In this document: one piece after another, positions 19,374-27,978 of the stretch
Layout of the letters: every line of letters starts with the position of its first letter
Position numbering within the stretch: position 1 is the first letter of the stretch
From: Desulfonatronum thiosulfatophilum
Lineage (GTDB): Bacteria; Desulfobacterota; Desulfovibrionia; Desulfovibrionales; Desulfonatronaceae
Assembly (NCBI RefSeq): GCF_900104215.1
Contig: NZ_FMXO01000008.1
Coordinates: 1 to 64,000 of the forward strand
Reading direction: 5' to 3'
Length of the DNA: 64,000 nucleotides
The notes under the pieces: model-generated
Databases searched by the model: none
Told to the model about the DNA's origin: nothing
What the model saw: the letters and a program-made list of their open reading frames with translations, nothing else
Position numbers and translations under genes: made by a program

Positions 19374-20123
19374 ATGCGAAAGGCAATGTGTTTGATCGTG
19401 ATGGTGTTTTTATTGTCTGTGGCGACGCAGTCATGGGCGGACGACTACTTGAAGATCCGGCACGTGAACGAGGCCTATGAGGTCATGGGGCAGAAGCAGC
19501 CCGCCACGGAGGAAATCGTCGAGACGTGGCTGAGCGGCAACAAGGCGCGGATGAATTCCGGCACGAGTTCTTCGGTGATCCTGCGCGGGGACAAGCAGGT
19601 CATGTACATGCTGGATCATGATAAGAGGGCTTATGCCGAGGTGCCTATGGACCTCTCCCAGGCCATGACGGGCATGATGGGCGACCAGGGCGGCGATCAG
19701 CAGATGGCTCAGATGATGGCGGAAATGATGGGAGCCATGATGAAGATCAATGCCAGCGTCAGGGATACCGGCGCCACGAAGACCGTCAATGACTGGAACT
19801 GCCGGGTCTATGAATTAAACATGAAGATGCCCATGGGCAATACTGTTTCCGAGATATGCGCCACCGAGGACATCGATGTGGACATGAGCGTGTATCACAA
19901 GATCGGGCATGCCATGATGGCCGGGCAGCAGGGGTTCGACGACCTGATCAAGGAAATGGAGAAAATTAAGGGGGTTTCGGTACTGACCGTCAGCAAGGCT
20001 ACGGTCATGGGCGCGACCATCGTTTCCAGGGAAGAACTTCTGGAACATAAAAAAATGACGCCGCCTGCCGGAAGCTTCGACATACCGGAAGGGTATACCC
20101 GCCAGGATTTCATGGGTATGTAA
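19374..20123 (+). CDS. Secreted DUF4412-like protein
   Basis: 249 residues with a clear Sec signal peptide (MRKAM, hydrophobic core, cleavage after about QSWA-23). The mature part resembles DUF4412-type periplasmic proteins: an initial beta segment with an ETWLSGNKARM motif, VILRGDKQVMYMLDHDKRAYAEV, a Met/Gln-rich stretch (about 97-125, e.g. MMGDQGGDQQMAQMM), a VNDWNCRVYELNM segment, and a C-terminal IPEGYTRQDF. The fold is probably LolA-like, but that is inferred. The function is unknown. It lies 64 bases before the STAS gene on the same strand. The Met-rich loop could bind metal or lipid, but nothing proves it. Confidence 0.8.
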   Translation: MRKAMCLIVMVFLLSVATQSWADDYLKIRHVNEAYEVMGQKQPATEEIVETWLSGNKARMNSGTSSSVILRGDKQVMYMLDHDKRAYAEVPMDLSQAMTGMMGDQGGDQQMAQMMAEMMGAMMKINASVRDTGATKTVNDWNCRVYELNMKMPMGNTVSEICATEDIDVDMSVYHKIGHAMMAGQQGFDDLIKEMEKIKGVSVLTVSKATVMGATIVSREELLEHKKMTPPAGSFDIPEGYTRQDFMGM

Positions 20124-20187
20124 GGGCTTCAGACTTTCGTTGGGCCTGCTGCCGGAAGAAACATTCATCTTTGGGAGGAAAGGATTC

Positions 20188-20520
20188 ATGGATTTTGAGA
20201 GCAAGAGTGTTGGAAAAGTTGTAACCATCAAGGCCACCGGACGCATGGACGCCGTGACCGCACCGACTTTTGAGCAGGAATGCATGCGCTGGGTGGAAAA
20301 GGGAAATGTTGACTTGATCGTTGATTTTTCCGGTCTGGAGTACATCAGCAGCGCGGGGTTGCGGATTATTCTGGGCGTGGGCAAGAAGCTTAAGGCCCAG
20401 GGAGGTTCGTTGACCTTTGGCGGGATGAGCGCCATGGTCAAAGAAGTATTTGATATCTCCGGTTTCGCCTCCATCTTTCCGGTGCATGATTCCGTGGAGG
20501 CGGCGCTTGCGGCAAAATAA
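20188..20520 (+). CDS. STAS-domain anti-sigma factor antagonist
   Basis: 110 residues, a single STAS domain of the SpoIIAA/RsbV type. ATG 20188 is chosen because GGGAGGAAA precedes it at good spacing. Motifs are GRMDAVTAPTFEQE (nucleotide-pocket region) and EYISSAGLRIIL, in which a Ser next to the SAGL turn is the usual phosphorylation site. In partner-switching modules the unphosphorylated antagonist sequesters a kinase/anti-sigma factor. The following gene encodes such an RsbW-like ATPase and overlaps it, so the two form a module. No sigma factor or PP2C phosphatase is adjacent, so the downstream target is elsewhere. Confidence 0.92.
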   Translation: MDFESKSVGKVVTIKATGRMDAVTAPTFEQECMRWVEKGNVDLIVDFSGLEYISSAGLRIILGVGKKLKAQGGSLTFGGMSAMVKEVFDISGFASIFPVHDSVEAALAAK

Positions 20521-20941
20521 CCCTCCTGGATTTGACCGTCTCTCATTGCCGGCCGAATATTCCTCCCTGGATACTTTCCAGGAGTTTGTCCAGGAGCGTG
20601 CGGAATCGGCGGGACTGCCTCCTTCCGCCTACCTGAAGATCGTCATGGTTCAGGAAGAAGTGCTCTTGAACATATTCAAGAACGCCTACCCACCTGAACG
20701 CCAGGGGCTTGTGGAATTGGCTTGCGGTCAGCAGGAGGACGGCCAGGGATTCCTGGTGCGCTACACGGACCAGGGACGCCCTTTTGATCCGCTTTCCGCA
20801 CCTCCGCCGGATGTGACCCTGGATATTGACGACCGCGAAGAGGGCGGACTGGGTATTCTGCTGATGAAAAAAATGAGTCGTTCCCAGCATTATCAACGAG
20901 AGGGGGACTCAAATATTCTTGAGCTTGTCTTTGATCCATAA
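20486..20941 (+). CDS. RsbW-type serine kinase/anti-sigma ATPase
   Basis: About 151 residues with a GHKL/HATPase_c fold. The N box is EEVLLNIFKNAY, the G1 box YTDQGRPFDP and the G2 box EEGGLGILLMKK, so ATP binding looks intact. The start is uncertain. Similarity begins at about RLSLPAEYSSL, and candidate starts are ATG 20486 and TTG 20450, both inside the preceding STAS gene. The resulting overlap of about 35 bases or more points to tight translational coupling. The pair is a standard partner switch in which this kinase phosphorylates the STAS protein. A good terminator follows 26 bases after the stop. Confidence 0.85.
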   Translation: MIPWRRRLRQNNPPGFDRLSLPAEYSSLDTFQEFVQERAESAGLPPSAYLKIVMVQEEVLLNIFKNAYPPERQGLVELACGQQEDGQGFLVRYTDQGRPFDPLSAPPPDVTLDIDDREEGGLGILLMKKMSRSQHYQREGDSNILELVFDP

Positions 20942-20966
20942 TCACTGTTCCTGATTCCAGGAGATG

Positions 20967-20997
20967 AAGGCGACCCACCAGGGTCGCCTTCTTTTTT
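20967..20997 (+). terminator. Rho-independent terminator after the STAS/ATPase pair
   Basis: Stem AAGGCGACCC / GGGTCGCCTT with a 4-base loop (20967-20990), followed by cttttttgg with six T. Confidence 0.92.
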
Positions 20998-21213
20998 GGC
21001 TTGCCAAACATTGATGAGATTGGATCGGTATTTGTCGTTTTCGGGGAAGTTCCGGCTGCCTGAGCTGGACTTTTTTTGAGAACGCGTTGCGTAACATGAG
21101 TGGTTGGACTGCCTTCAGACATGTGGTTGCAGCGGCGAGGAGAAGGACCTATTATATTGGAGTACGCGTTTTAGAGACGTGGCTCATTCACCATCCGTGT
21201 TGCGAATTCCTGA

Positions 21214-22416
21214 ATGCCCTTGCAGACTCCTTCTAACATTTTTCTACCCACTCATTCCGCTTTGATCCTGCACGTGGACATGGATGCATTTTTTGCTTCC
21301 GTGGAACAGCTGGATTTTCCGGAATTACGTGGAAAGCCCGTGATTGTCGGCGGTTCTGAGCGGGGGGTGGTTTCGGCGTGCAGTTACGAAGCCCGGCGTT
21401 ACGGCGTGCATTCCGCCATGCCCATGTTCAAGGCCAAACGTCTCTGTCCGCACGGCGTCTTCGTGCCGGGCCGCATGCGGCGCTATGGCGAAGCGTCCCG
21501 TGATGTGATGGCGGTTCTGGAGCGGTTTTCGCCGCTGGTGGAACAGGCTTCCGTGGATGAGGCCTATTTGGATGTCAGTGGTCAGGAGCGGATCTTCGGT
21601 CCTCCCGAGCAGCTTGGAACGGCTCTGAAGCTGGCGGTGTTGGAGGCCACCGGGTTGCGGTGTTCCGTGGGTATGGCTCCGGTCAAGTTCCTGGCCAAGA
21701 TCGCCTCGGACCAGGACAAGCCGGACGGGTTGTTCATCATCCGGCCGGATCAGGTCCAGGCGTTTCTGAGTGAGCTGCCGATTTCCAAAATTCCCGGCGT
21801 GGGGCCGCGGGCCGTGGAGAAACTTGCGGTCTTCCGGATACGTACAGCCGGGGATGCGCAACGGTTTTCCGAGGAGTTTTGGCGACAGCGCTTCGGGAAG
21901 TGGGGCGAACAGCTGTTCGACCGTGCCCGGGGGATTGATCCTCGAAGAGTGGTCCGCGAGTATGAGGCAAAGAGCGAGGGGGCAGAAAACACATTTGCCG
22001 AGGATACCGACGACCGGGAGGAGCTAAAGCGCTGGCTTCTGGACCAAGCCGAGCGCGTAGGGCGGCGCTTGCGCCGAGACAACCACAAGGGACGGACTGT
22101 GACCCTGAAGCTCAAGTACAATGATTTCAAGTCGATCACCCGCGCCAGAACCCTTGGCGAGGCGACCAATGCCACACGGGTGATTTTCGAGACCGCGGCA
22201 TCCCTGCTGGAAAGCGAGGAATTGGTACGCAAGGTCCGTCTGATCGGGGTAAGCGTTTCCAACTTTTCCAACGGTCCATGCCAGCTTCCTCTGTTTCAGG
22301 CTCCAAAAGCCCGAGTGGACGAAACCCTGGATCGGACCTTGGACGCCATACGGGACAAGTTCGGGCAGAATGCCATGGTTCGCGGGCGAATTTTTGATTT
22401 TCGGAGAAAGTCATGA
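21214..22416 (+). CDS. dinB: DNA polymerase IV
   Basis: Y-family translesion polymerase of 400 residues. Catalytic motifs are visible: HVDMDAFFASVE (first metal-binding Asp pair), SACSYEARRYGVHSAMP in the fingers, and SVDEAYLDVS (catalytic Asp-Glu). The helix-hairpin-helix thumb (IPGVGPRAVEKL) and a C-terminal little-finger domain follow. The C-terminus lacks a clear beta-clamp pentapeptide at its very end, although QLPLF near residue 360 (LPLFQAP) is a good candidate clamp-binding site. The start at 21214 has no strong ribosome site. The stop overlaps the next ATG (ATGA at 22413). I did not recognise a LexA box upstream. Confidence 0.95.
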   Translation: MPLQTPSNIFLPTHSALILHVDMDAFFASVEQLDFPELRGKPVIVGGSERGVVSACSYEARRYGVHSAMPMFKAKRLCPHGVFVPGRMRRYGEASRDVMAVLERFSPLVEQASVDEAYLDVSGQERIFGPPEQLGTALKLAVLEATGLRCSVGMAPVKFLAKIASDQDKPDGLFIIRPDQVQAFLSELPISKIPGVGPRAVEKLAVFRIRTAGDAQRFSEEFWRQRFGKWGEQLFDRARGIDPRRVVREYEAKSEGAENTFAEDTDDREELKRWLLDQAERVGRRLRRDNHKGRTVTLKLKYNDFKSITRARTLGEATNATRVIFETAASLLESEELVRKVRLIGVSVSNFSNGPCQLPLFQAPKARVDETLDRTLDAIRDKFGQNAMVRGRIFDFRRKS

Positions 22417-23261
22417 TCAATCACGTCAAGAGCACTTTGTTGCGCAATACGGTAATTTCGGTAATACAGCGACGGATTTCCATGCGACCATTCTGGTCCT
22501 TTGTCCTGTTCGTTGTGGTCTGCCTGGCGGGACTTGGCCTGTTCCGGATGGAATCCGACGCGGCGCAAGGCGAGGAGCATATTGAATTCTCTTTCTCGCC
22601 CGGAGAAGTTCTGCGGTACAACGTACGCTGGGGCGTCATTCCGGCGGCCCATGCCACCCTGGAAGTGCATCCCATGGTGGAGCTGGACGGACGACTGGCG
22701 CATCATTTCGTGATGACCACCAGAACCAATTCGTTTGCCGACTATTTCTACCGCTACCGCAACCACATCGACTCCTTCACGGATATCGACATGAGCCGCT
22801 CCCTTAATTTCAACAAGCGCGAGGAAGAACGGTCGCGACGTCGCAATGTGGACGTGCACTTCAACTGGACCCGTGGGGTGGCTCAAGTCACCGAGAACGG
22901 CCGGACCAGGGATGGCGCTGAGCTGGTGAATGGAACATTTGATCCGCTGTCGATTTTTTATGTCTTCCGCTCGCGGCCGTTGCATGTGGGCGCGGAGCTG
23001 AGCGTTCCGGTTTCAGACGGCAAGAAACTGGTTCATGGAGTGGCGAAAGTGGTTGCCAGGGAGGAAATCAGCATCGAAGGGCGGGTTTTTGATTGTTTCA
23101 TCGTGGAGCCGGACCTGAAGGACCTGGGCGGAGTTTTTCAGAAGAGTCCGGATGCCGCGCTGCAAATCTGGGTAACTGCCGATGAATCACGGTTACCGGT
23201 GCGGGTGCGCAGCAAGGTTGTCGTCGGCTACTTCACGGCCGAACTCGATCTTGAAACTTGA
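22413..23261 (+). CDS. DUF3108 periplasmic/outer-envelope protein
   Basis: 282 residues. A signal-anchor or signal peptide lies at about residues 25-48 (FWSFVLFVVVCLAGLGLF), after an unusually long basic leader, so a second start at ATG 22482 is possible. The upstream ATG is supported by CGGAGA 5 bases before it and its ATGA overlap with the dinB stop. The mature part matches DUF3108: FSPGEVLRYNVRWGVIPAAHA, EVHPMVELDGR, FNWTRGVAQV, FDPLSIFYVFR and a C-terminal LPVRVRSKVVVGYFTAEL. The family is beta-rich and exported, and its function is not established. It is coupled to dinB by position only. Confidence 0.88.
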   Translation: MINHVKSTLLRNTVISVIQRRISMRPFWSFVLFVVVCLAGLGLFRMESDAAQGEEHIEFSFSPGEVLRYNVRWGVIPAAHATLEVHPMVELDGRLAHHFVMTTRTNSFADYFYRYRNHIDSFTDIDMSRSLNFNKREEERSRRRNVDVHFNWTRGVAQVTENGRTRDGAELVNGTFDPLSIFYVFRSRPLHVGAELSVPVSDGKKLVHGVAKVVAREEISIEGRVFDCFIVEPDLKDLGGVFQKSPDAALQIWVTADESRLPVRVRSKVVVGYFTAELDLET

Positions 23262-23277
23262 TTTGGAGAGATGGAAT

Positions 23278-23517
23278 ATGACGTTGAAAGGGTATTCCGG
23301 GATCAGGCCCGCTGTCGATCCTGACAAAGGACGTACTTTGCATGCAGGGCAGGCGGACGAGGAGGGAACGGACGGGCTGCGGCCGAAGGAAAGCCAGGAG
23401 AATTGGTCGGAAGACTTCGATGACATCCCTCCAGAGCTACTGGACGCAACTGTGGAGATCCTGGACTGTCTGGCCCAGCAGCCGGAGAATGGGAACGCCG
23501 TAAATCCGCGGAAGTGA
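23278..23517 (+). CDS. Small acidic protein of unknown function
   Basis: 79 residues from ATG 23278, with GGAGAG 6-8 bases upstream. It starts 17 bases after the DUF3108 stop and so is probably in that operon. The product is hydrophilic and acidic, with no signal peptide and a C-terminal half predicted helical (DIPPELLDATVEILDCL). No family is recognised. The good ribosome site and position argue that it is real. Confidence 0.6.
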   Translation: MTLKGYSGIRPAVDPDKGRTLHAGQADEEGTDGLRPKESQENWSEDFDDIPPELLDATVEILDCLAQQPENGNAVNPRK

Positions 23518-23637
23518 TCCTGGACTCCCGGAACAGTCAACCGATTTTTTATGATCGGTAAATTTCTTCTTGCCCTGGTTTCGTGCCGCACCGGGGTGCG
23601 GCGGTCCCATGGCGGGTTTTAAATCTTGAGCGAGGTG

Positions 23638-24099
23638 CTATTCCTGGTCCTTGCGGGACATGGGAAAGTCCACCTTGATCTTGAAGGTCTTCACGGCCGG
23701 CAGATTCAGGATTTTGATCCCGGTTTTGGCCGTGATCTCTGCCAGGGTCTCGCGGACCTTTTCCACGCTGGGCGCGATCATCGTGAACCAGACGTTGTAC
23801 ATGTGCTGGCGCAGATAGTTGTGGGTCACGCCGGGATGGCGGTTGACCTCGGCGGTGAAGAGATCCAGCTTGTCCTCCGGAACCCGGGCCGCGCAGAGGG
23901 TGCTGGTCCAGCCCAGCTTGCGGGACTGGAAATTTGCTCCGATGCGGCGGATGATGCCCTTGCCTTTCAATGCCCGGACCCTGGCCAAGGCCTCGGCCTC
24001 CGTCAATCCGAAGCGTTCGCCGATCCGGGCGTAGGGGCGGGAATCAATGGGAAAATCGGTCTGAATCAGGTCCAGAATTTTCTTGTCGACGGCGTCCAT
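23638..24099 (-). CDS. ahbB: Siroheme decarboxylase subunit AhbB (Lrp/AsnC-like)
   Basis: 153 residues with an AsnC-like N-terminal helix-turn-helix (DKKILDLIQTDFPIDSRPYARIGERFGL) and a C-terminal RAM-like ferredoxin domain. The RQHMYNVWFTM segment is characteristic of the AhbA/AhbB/NirDLGH enzymes. With AhbA it removes the C12 and C18 acetate carboxyls of siroheme, giving 12,18-didecarboxysiroheme. The subunit is assigned as B rather than A from its position after ahbD in a cluster with hemB and ahbC, as remembered for Desulfovibrio. The sequence alone does not settle A versus B. ahbA is not in the window. The start lies 3 bases after the ahbD stop codon, so the two genes are cotranscribed. 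Confidence 0.85.
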   Translation of the reverse strand: MDAVDKKILDLIQTDFPIDSRPYARIGERFGLTEAEALARVRALKGKGIIRRIGANFQSRKLGWTSTLCAARVPEDKLDLFTAEVNRHPGVTHNYLRQHMYNVWFTMIAPSVEKVRETLAEITAKTGIKILNLPAVKTFKIKVDFPMSRKDQE

Positions 24100-24102
24100 G
24101 GC

Positions 24103-25341
24103 TTAATCCGCTTTCCTTAATTTTTGGGGCTGGTAGGTGCACAAGGGTTCTTCGGCAAGATAGTGACCGTTCATGGTCATGGCCCGAGCCCGGCAGCCCG
24201 CGCAGACCTTGTGGTATTCACAGACCCCGCACTTGCCCTGATAGCTTTTCTGATCGCGAAATTCCAAAAACTGCTTCGATTTCTTCCAGATTTCCGGAAA
24301 CGGCGTGTTCCGTACCTGTCCGCAATCCAATTCCAGATAGCCGCAGGGCTGGACCTGGCCGGTATGGGAGATGAAGCAGAATCCCGTTCCGCCGAGACAG
24401 CCCCGGCTGACCGCGTCCAGGCCGAAATTGTCCATGGTCACCGGTATGCCTTCCTCCTTGGCCCGTTGGCGCAGGATGCGCAGGTAATGCGGGGCGCAGG
24501 TGGCCTTGAGCTGCATCTTGGTGGTCTTGCGGAAATCGTAAAACCAGTTCAGGACCTCCTCGTATTCCTCACCGGTGATCACTTCCCGGCCCAGATTCGC
24601 GCCCCGGCCCGTTGGAACGAGCAAAAAGATGTGCCAGGCAACGGCACCCAGCTTTTCGGCGAGGTGGAAGATCTCCTTGAACTGGCCCAGGTTGTTCCGG
24701 GTCACGGTGGTGTTGATCTGGAAGGGCAGATCCACGGACTTCAAATGCTCGATGCCCCGCATGGCCGCGTCGAATGCGCCTTCCACGCCGCGGAATGCGT
24801 CATGGCTGGCGGCGTCCGGGCCGTCCAGGGAGATGCTGGCCCGCTGGATGCCGGAATCCTTCATCAGGCGCGCCGTTTCCGCGGTGACCAGGGTTCCGTT
24901 GGGCGCCATAACGCAGCGCAGACCCTTGGCGTCGGCATAGCGCACCAGCTCGAAAATATCCTTCCTCAGTAGAGGCTCGCCGCCGGTGAAAATAATGATC
25001 GGGTCGCCCACTTCGGGAAAGGTATCGATCAGCGCCTTGGCTTCCTCGGTGGAGAACTCCCCCGGGTAAGGCTCCATGTGCGCCTCGGCCCGGCAATGCT
25101 TGCAGGCCAGGTTGCAGGAGCGTGTCACCTCCCAGGCAATCAGGCGGCAGAGGGGAGAGCCGTCGTCCAAGGTCTTAGGCGCACCGGGATGGCCATGGGG
25201 ATGGCCAATGGGCAGGTTGCCCGGATGTCCTGAAGGGCGTTCCGTGGGATGGCCTGATCCCTGAGTTGTTTGAGAACCGTCCAGTGATCGTTCATGATGA
25301 TGTGGCGGTCCGGACTGGGGAGCTTTGGATTCTGGGTGCAT
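24103..25341 (-). CDS. ahbD: Radical SAM heme b synthase AhbD
   Basis: AhbD decarboxylates the two propionates of iron-coproporphyrin III to give heme b. The 412-residue product has the radical SAM cluster C76-x3-C80-x2-C83 (SCNLACKHC), a FTGGEPLL motif and a C-terminal SPASM-type cysteine set (GCLGGTGFC, QPCGYLELDCG, CGVCEYHKVCAGC) expected to hold an auxiliary 4Fe-4S cluster. The first 55 residues are unusual: rich in His, Pro and Gly, with repeated G-H-P units (GHPTERPSGHPG, GHPHGHPG), a potential metal-binding tail. It sits between hemB and ahbB in the heme operon and starts about 70 bases after hemB ends. Confidence 0.93.
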   Translation of the reverse strand: MHPESKAPQSGPPHHHERSLDGSQTTQGSGHPTERPSGHPGNLPIGHPHGHPGAPKTLDDGSPLCRLIAWEVTRSCNLACKHCRAEAHMEPYPGEFSTEEAKALIDTFPEVGDPIIIFTGGEPLLRKDIFELVRYADAKGLRCVMAPNGTLVTAETARLMKDSGIQRASISLDGPDAASHDAFRGVEGAFDAAMRGIEHLKSVDLPFQINTTVTRNNLGQFKEIFHLAEKLGAVAWHIFLLVPTGRGANLGREVITGEEYEEVLNWFYDFRKTTKMQLKATCAPHYLRILRQRAKEEGIPVTMDNFGLDAVSRGCLGGTGFCFISHTGQVQPCGYLELDCGQVRNTPFPEIWKKSKQFLEFRDQKSYQGKCGVCEYHKVCAGCRARAMTMNGHYLAEEPLCTYQPQKLRKAD

Positions 25342-25410
25342 AATGTACGGGTAGAAAAAATGAAGGTTAACGAAACTGCGCGGGAAGGACCGGCGGGCGC
25401 GGGATGCCGC

Positions 25411-26382
25411 TCACTCCAGCCATTCCAGCACGTTCTCGGTGAAGTAGGTCAGGATCAGATCCGCGCCGGCGCGTTTGATGCCGGTCAGGGTTTCCAGGAC
25501 CACGGTCTTCTCATCGATCCAGCCGTTCAGGGCCGCGGCCTTGATCATGGCGTACTCGCCGCTGACCTGGTAGGCGGCCAGCGGAACGTCGGTGGTTTCG
25601 CGCAGGTCACGGAGAATGTCCAGGTAGGGCAGAGCCGGCTTGACCATCAGCATGTCGGCCCCCTCGTCAAGATCGGCCTGGGCTTCCCGGAAGGCTTCGC
25701 GGCGGTTGGCCGGATCCATCTGGTAGGTCTTGCGGTCGCCGAACTGGGGCGGGCTCTCCGCGGCCTCCCGAAAGGGGCCGTAGAAGCCGGATGCGTATTT
25801 CACGGCATAGCTCATGATCGGCAGATGCGTGAATCCCTGGCCGTCCAGAGCGTCGCGAATGGCTCCCACCCGGCCGTCCATCATGTCCGATGGGGCAACG
25901 ATGTCCGCTCCGGCCCGGGCATGGGACAAGGCGACCTTGGCCAGCAGGTCCAGAGTCGGATCGTTGAGCACCTCTTCCCCGGAGATCAGGCCGCAGTGTC
26001 CGTGGTCGGTGTATTCGCAAAGGCAGACATCCGTGATCACGCACAGGTCCGGATAGGAACGTTTCAGCGCGGAAACGGCCCGCTGGACAATGCCGTTTTC
26101 CGCCCACCCCTGAGAGCCCGTAGCGTCCTTGGTCTTGGGGATGCCGAAAAGTATGCAGGCCGCAAGCCCCAGGTCCACGGCCCGCCCGACGCGCTCCACC
26201 AGCTTGTTCAGGCCAAGCTGGTTCTGTCCGGGCATTGCGCCGATGGGCTTGACGAAATTCGAGTCGTCAATATCCACGACAAAATACGGCTGGATCAGAT
26301 CATGACGGGAGACGGCCGTCTCTCGGACAAGACCGCGCAATGTTGCGGTGCGCCGCAGGCGGCGTCCACGGTGGAAGGTCAT
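25411..26382 (-). CDS. hemB: Porphobilinogen synthase (delta-aminolevulinate dehydratase)
   Basis: Condenses two 5-aminolevulinates to porphobilinogen. The 323-residue product has both Schiff-base lysines, K195 in [14 protein letters not shown] and K248 in [12 protein letters not shown]. It also has the three-cysteine zinc site at C120, C122 and C130 ([14 protein letters not shown]), so this is a zinc-type enzyme. The start ATG 26382 is chosen because the product then begins [10 protein letters not shown] as in relatives. An in-frame ATG at 26415 is possible. The gene lies 75 bases behind ahbC in the same operon, linking early tetrapyrrole synthesis with the siroheme route. Confidence 0.95.
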   Translation of the reverse strand: MTFHRGRRLRRTATLRGLVRETAVSRHDLIQPYFVVDIDDSNFVKPIGAMPGQNQLGLNKLVERVGRAVDLGLAACILFGIPKTKDATGSQGWAENGIVQRAVSALKRSYPDLCVITDVCLCEYTDHGHCGLISGEEVLNDPTLDLLAKVALSHARAGADIVAPSDMMDGRVGAIRDALDGQGFTHLPIMSYAVKYASGFYGPFREAAESPPQFGDRKTYQMDPANRREAFREAQADLDEGADMLMVKPALPYLDILRDLRETTDVPLAAYQVSGEYAMIKAAALNGWIDEKTVVLETLTGIKRAGADLILTYFTENVLEWLE

Positions 26383-26456
26383 TGTATGCTCGGTTGTTGG
26401 GATCGTGGGTTTCATCTCGGGACAAACAGCAAGGATTGCGTTCTTGCGGTTCCGGC

Positions 26457-27650
26457 TCACGCGATCGCAGGGCCTGAGATTTCCTCGTCCGTGAGGTAGC
26501 AGGCCGGGTCCGGGGCCCAGATGTCGCCGTGGAAAGCTTCGGAGCGGGCGCGGAAGTTGCCGCCGCAGACGCTCAGGAAGCGACATTCGCCGCAGCGTCC
26601 GGTGACGTGGGCCTTCTTGTCCTTGAGTTTGGCCAGGAGTTCAATGTTCGGGTCCATCCAGATTTCCGAAAAGGGGCGCTCCAGGACGTTGCCGAAGGTG
26701 TGGTTGCGCCAGAACTGGTCCGCATGAACCTGACCGTCCCAGGAAATGCAGCCGATGCCTCGCCCGGAGTTGTTGCCTTCGTTGAAGGAAAGCAGTTCCC
26801 GGACCTCTTCGGCCCGCTTGGGGTCTTCCTGGAGCAGGCGCAGATAGATCAAGGGGCCGTCGGCATGATTGTCCACGGTGAGGACTTCCTTGGGCAAGCC
26901 GGCGTCGAACATGGCTTTGGTCTGGTCAATGATCTGGTTGACCACGGCGCGGGTCTGCTCGTGATCCAGGTCCTCGTTGATCAGGTCCGAGCCGCGTCCG
27001 GAATAGACCAGATGGTAGAAGCAGATCCGGGGAATTTCCAGGTCGCGGACCAGATCGAACAGCACCGGAACTTCATCCACGTTGCGCTTGTTGATGGTGA
27101 AGCGTAGTCCGACCTTGAGGCCCTCGGCCTGACAGTTGGCAATGCCTTCCAGGGCCTTCTTGAAGGAGCCCGGCACGGCCCGAAAGCTGTCGTGCACCGC
27201 TTCGCCGCCGTCCAGCGAAATACCAACATAGGAAAGGCCGACTTCCTTGAGTTCGCGGGCCTTTTGCTTCGTGATCAGGGTGCCGTTGGTGGAGATGACG
27301 GCGCGCATGTCCTTGGATACGGCATAATGGGCCAGTTCGACCAGATCCTTGCGGACCAGAGGTTCGCCGCCGGAGAAAAGCATGACCGGCGAACCAAAGG
27401 CCGCCAGGTCGTCAATCATGGTCTTGGCCTGGGCCGTGGAGATTTCATCCACTCCGTCCGGGTCCACCGCCTTGGCATAGCAGTGCACGCACTTGAGGTT
27501 GCAACGCCTGGTCATGTTCCAGACCACGACCGGTTTCTTGTCCTGGGAAAACTGGAGTAGATGCGACGGCAGCTTGCCGGAATGCCGACCGTAGCGCAGG
27601 GCGTCGGAGGGTTCGATGGTACCGCAGTAAAGTTTGGATATGCCGATCAT
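26457..27650 (-). CDS. ahbC: Radical SAM 12,18-didecarboxysiroheme deacetylase AhbC
   Basis: AhbC removes the two acetate side chains of 12,18-didecarboxysiroheme to form iron-coproporphyrin III. The 397-residue product starts [20 protein letters not shown], strongly characteristic of AhbC. It carries C50-x3-C54-x2-C57 (RCNLKCVHC), [10 protein letters not shown], and a C-terminal SPASM-like set ([33 protein letters not shown]). ATG 27650 has GAGGAAAAC just upstream; a further in-frame ATG at 27680 is less likely. It is the promoter-proximal gene of ahbC-hemB-ahbD-ahbB. Confidence 0.95.
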   Translation of the reverse strand: MIGISKLYCGTIEPSDALRYGRHSGKLPSHLLQFSQDKKPVVVWNMTRRCNLKCVHCYAKAVDPDGVDEISTAQAKTMIDDLAAFGSPVMLFSGGEPLVRKDLVELAHYAVSKDMRAVISTNGTLITKQKARELKEVGLSYVGISLDGGEAVHDSFRAVPGSFKKALEGIANCQAEGLKVGLRFTINKRNVDEVPVLFDLVRDLEIPRICFYHLVYSGRGSDLINEDLDHEQTRAVVNQIIDQTKAMFDAGLPKEVLTVDNHADGPLIYLRLLQEDPKRAEEVRELLSFNEGNNSGRGIGCISWDGQVHADQFWRNHTFGNVLERPFSEIWMDPNIELLAKLKDKKAHVTGRCGECRFLSVCGGNFRARSEAFHGDIWAPDPACYLTDEEISGPAIA

Positions 27651-27978
27651 GTTTTCCTCATGTTCATAAATTGAGTGCAAAAAGGAGGTATATGTATGTC
27701 AAATTTTTCCGGAAGGCAAAGCTCAAATCTTGCTGGAGATAAGCTCGAGTCGTCGCCTTGACAAGGTTTGGGGGAGTTGAGAAATTTCGCTGTCGCATTC
27801 CGGACATGAGATCGAATATTTTATATGCAACTGCGGCGATAGTCCGCGCAACGGTTCAATGCTCCGAATGAGTGTGAGGCTGCATAAAATAAACCCAAGT
27901 CGGCCTCGAGTGAAATAGTCGCTTTCTGATTTGTAACATCTCGAACCCCAAACATACTCCCTGGATGGTTTACCCCGG
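27651..27978. other. Intergenic region between divergent ahbC and K+ channel gene
   Basis: 328 bases carrying the promoters of both neighbours. On the minus strand, TTGACA at 27702-27697 could be a -35 box for the heme operon, but no good -10 follows at 17 bases. On the plus strand a strong ribosome site begins a very short frame (see 27696-27761). Confidence 0.4.
27696..27761 (+). CDS. Possible 21-codon leader peptide
   Basis: AAAGGAGGT ends 6 bases before ATG 27696. The frame encodes 21 residues, beginning MSNFSGRQSSNLAG, and stops at TGA 27759-27761. The ribosome site is better than that of most genes here. The peptide has no recognised motif, and the next gene begins 217 bases later. It may be a chance occurrence in the leader of the opposite strand. 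Confidence 0.25.
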   Translation: MSNFSGRQSSNLAGDKLESSP

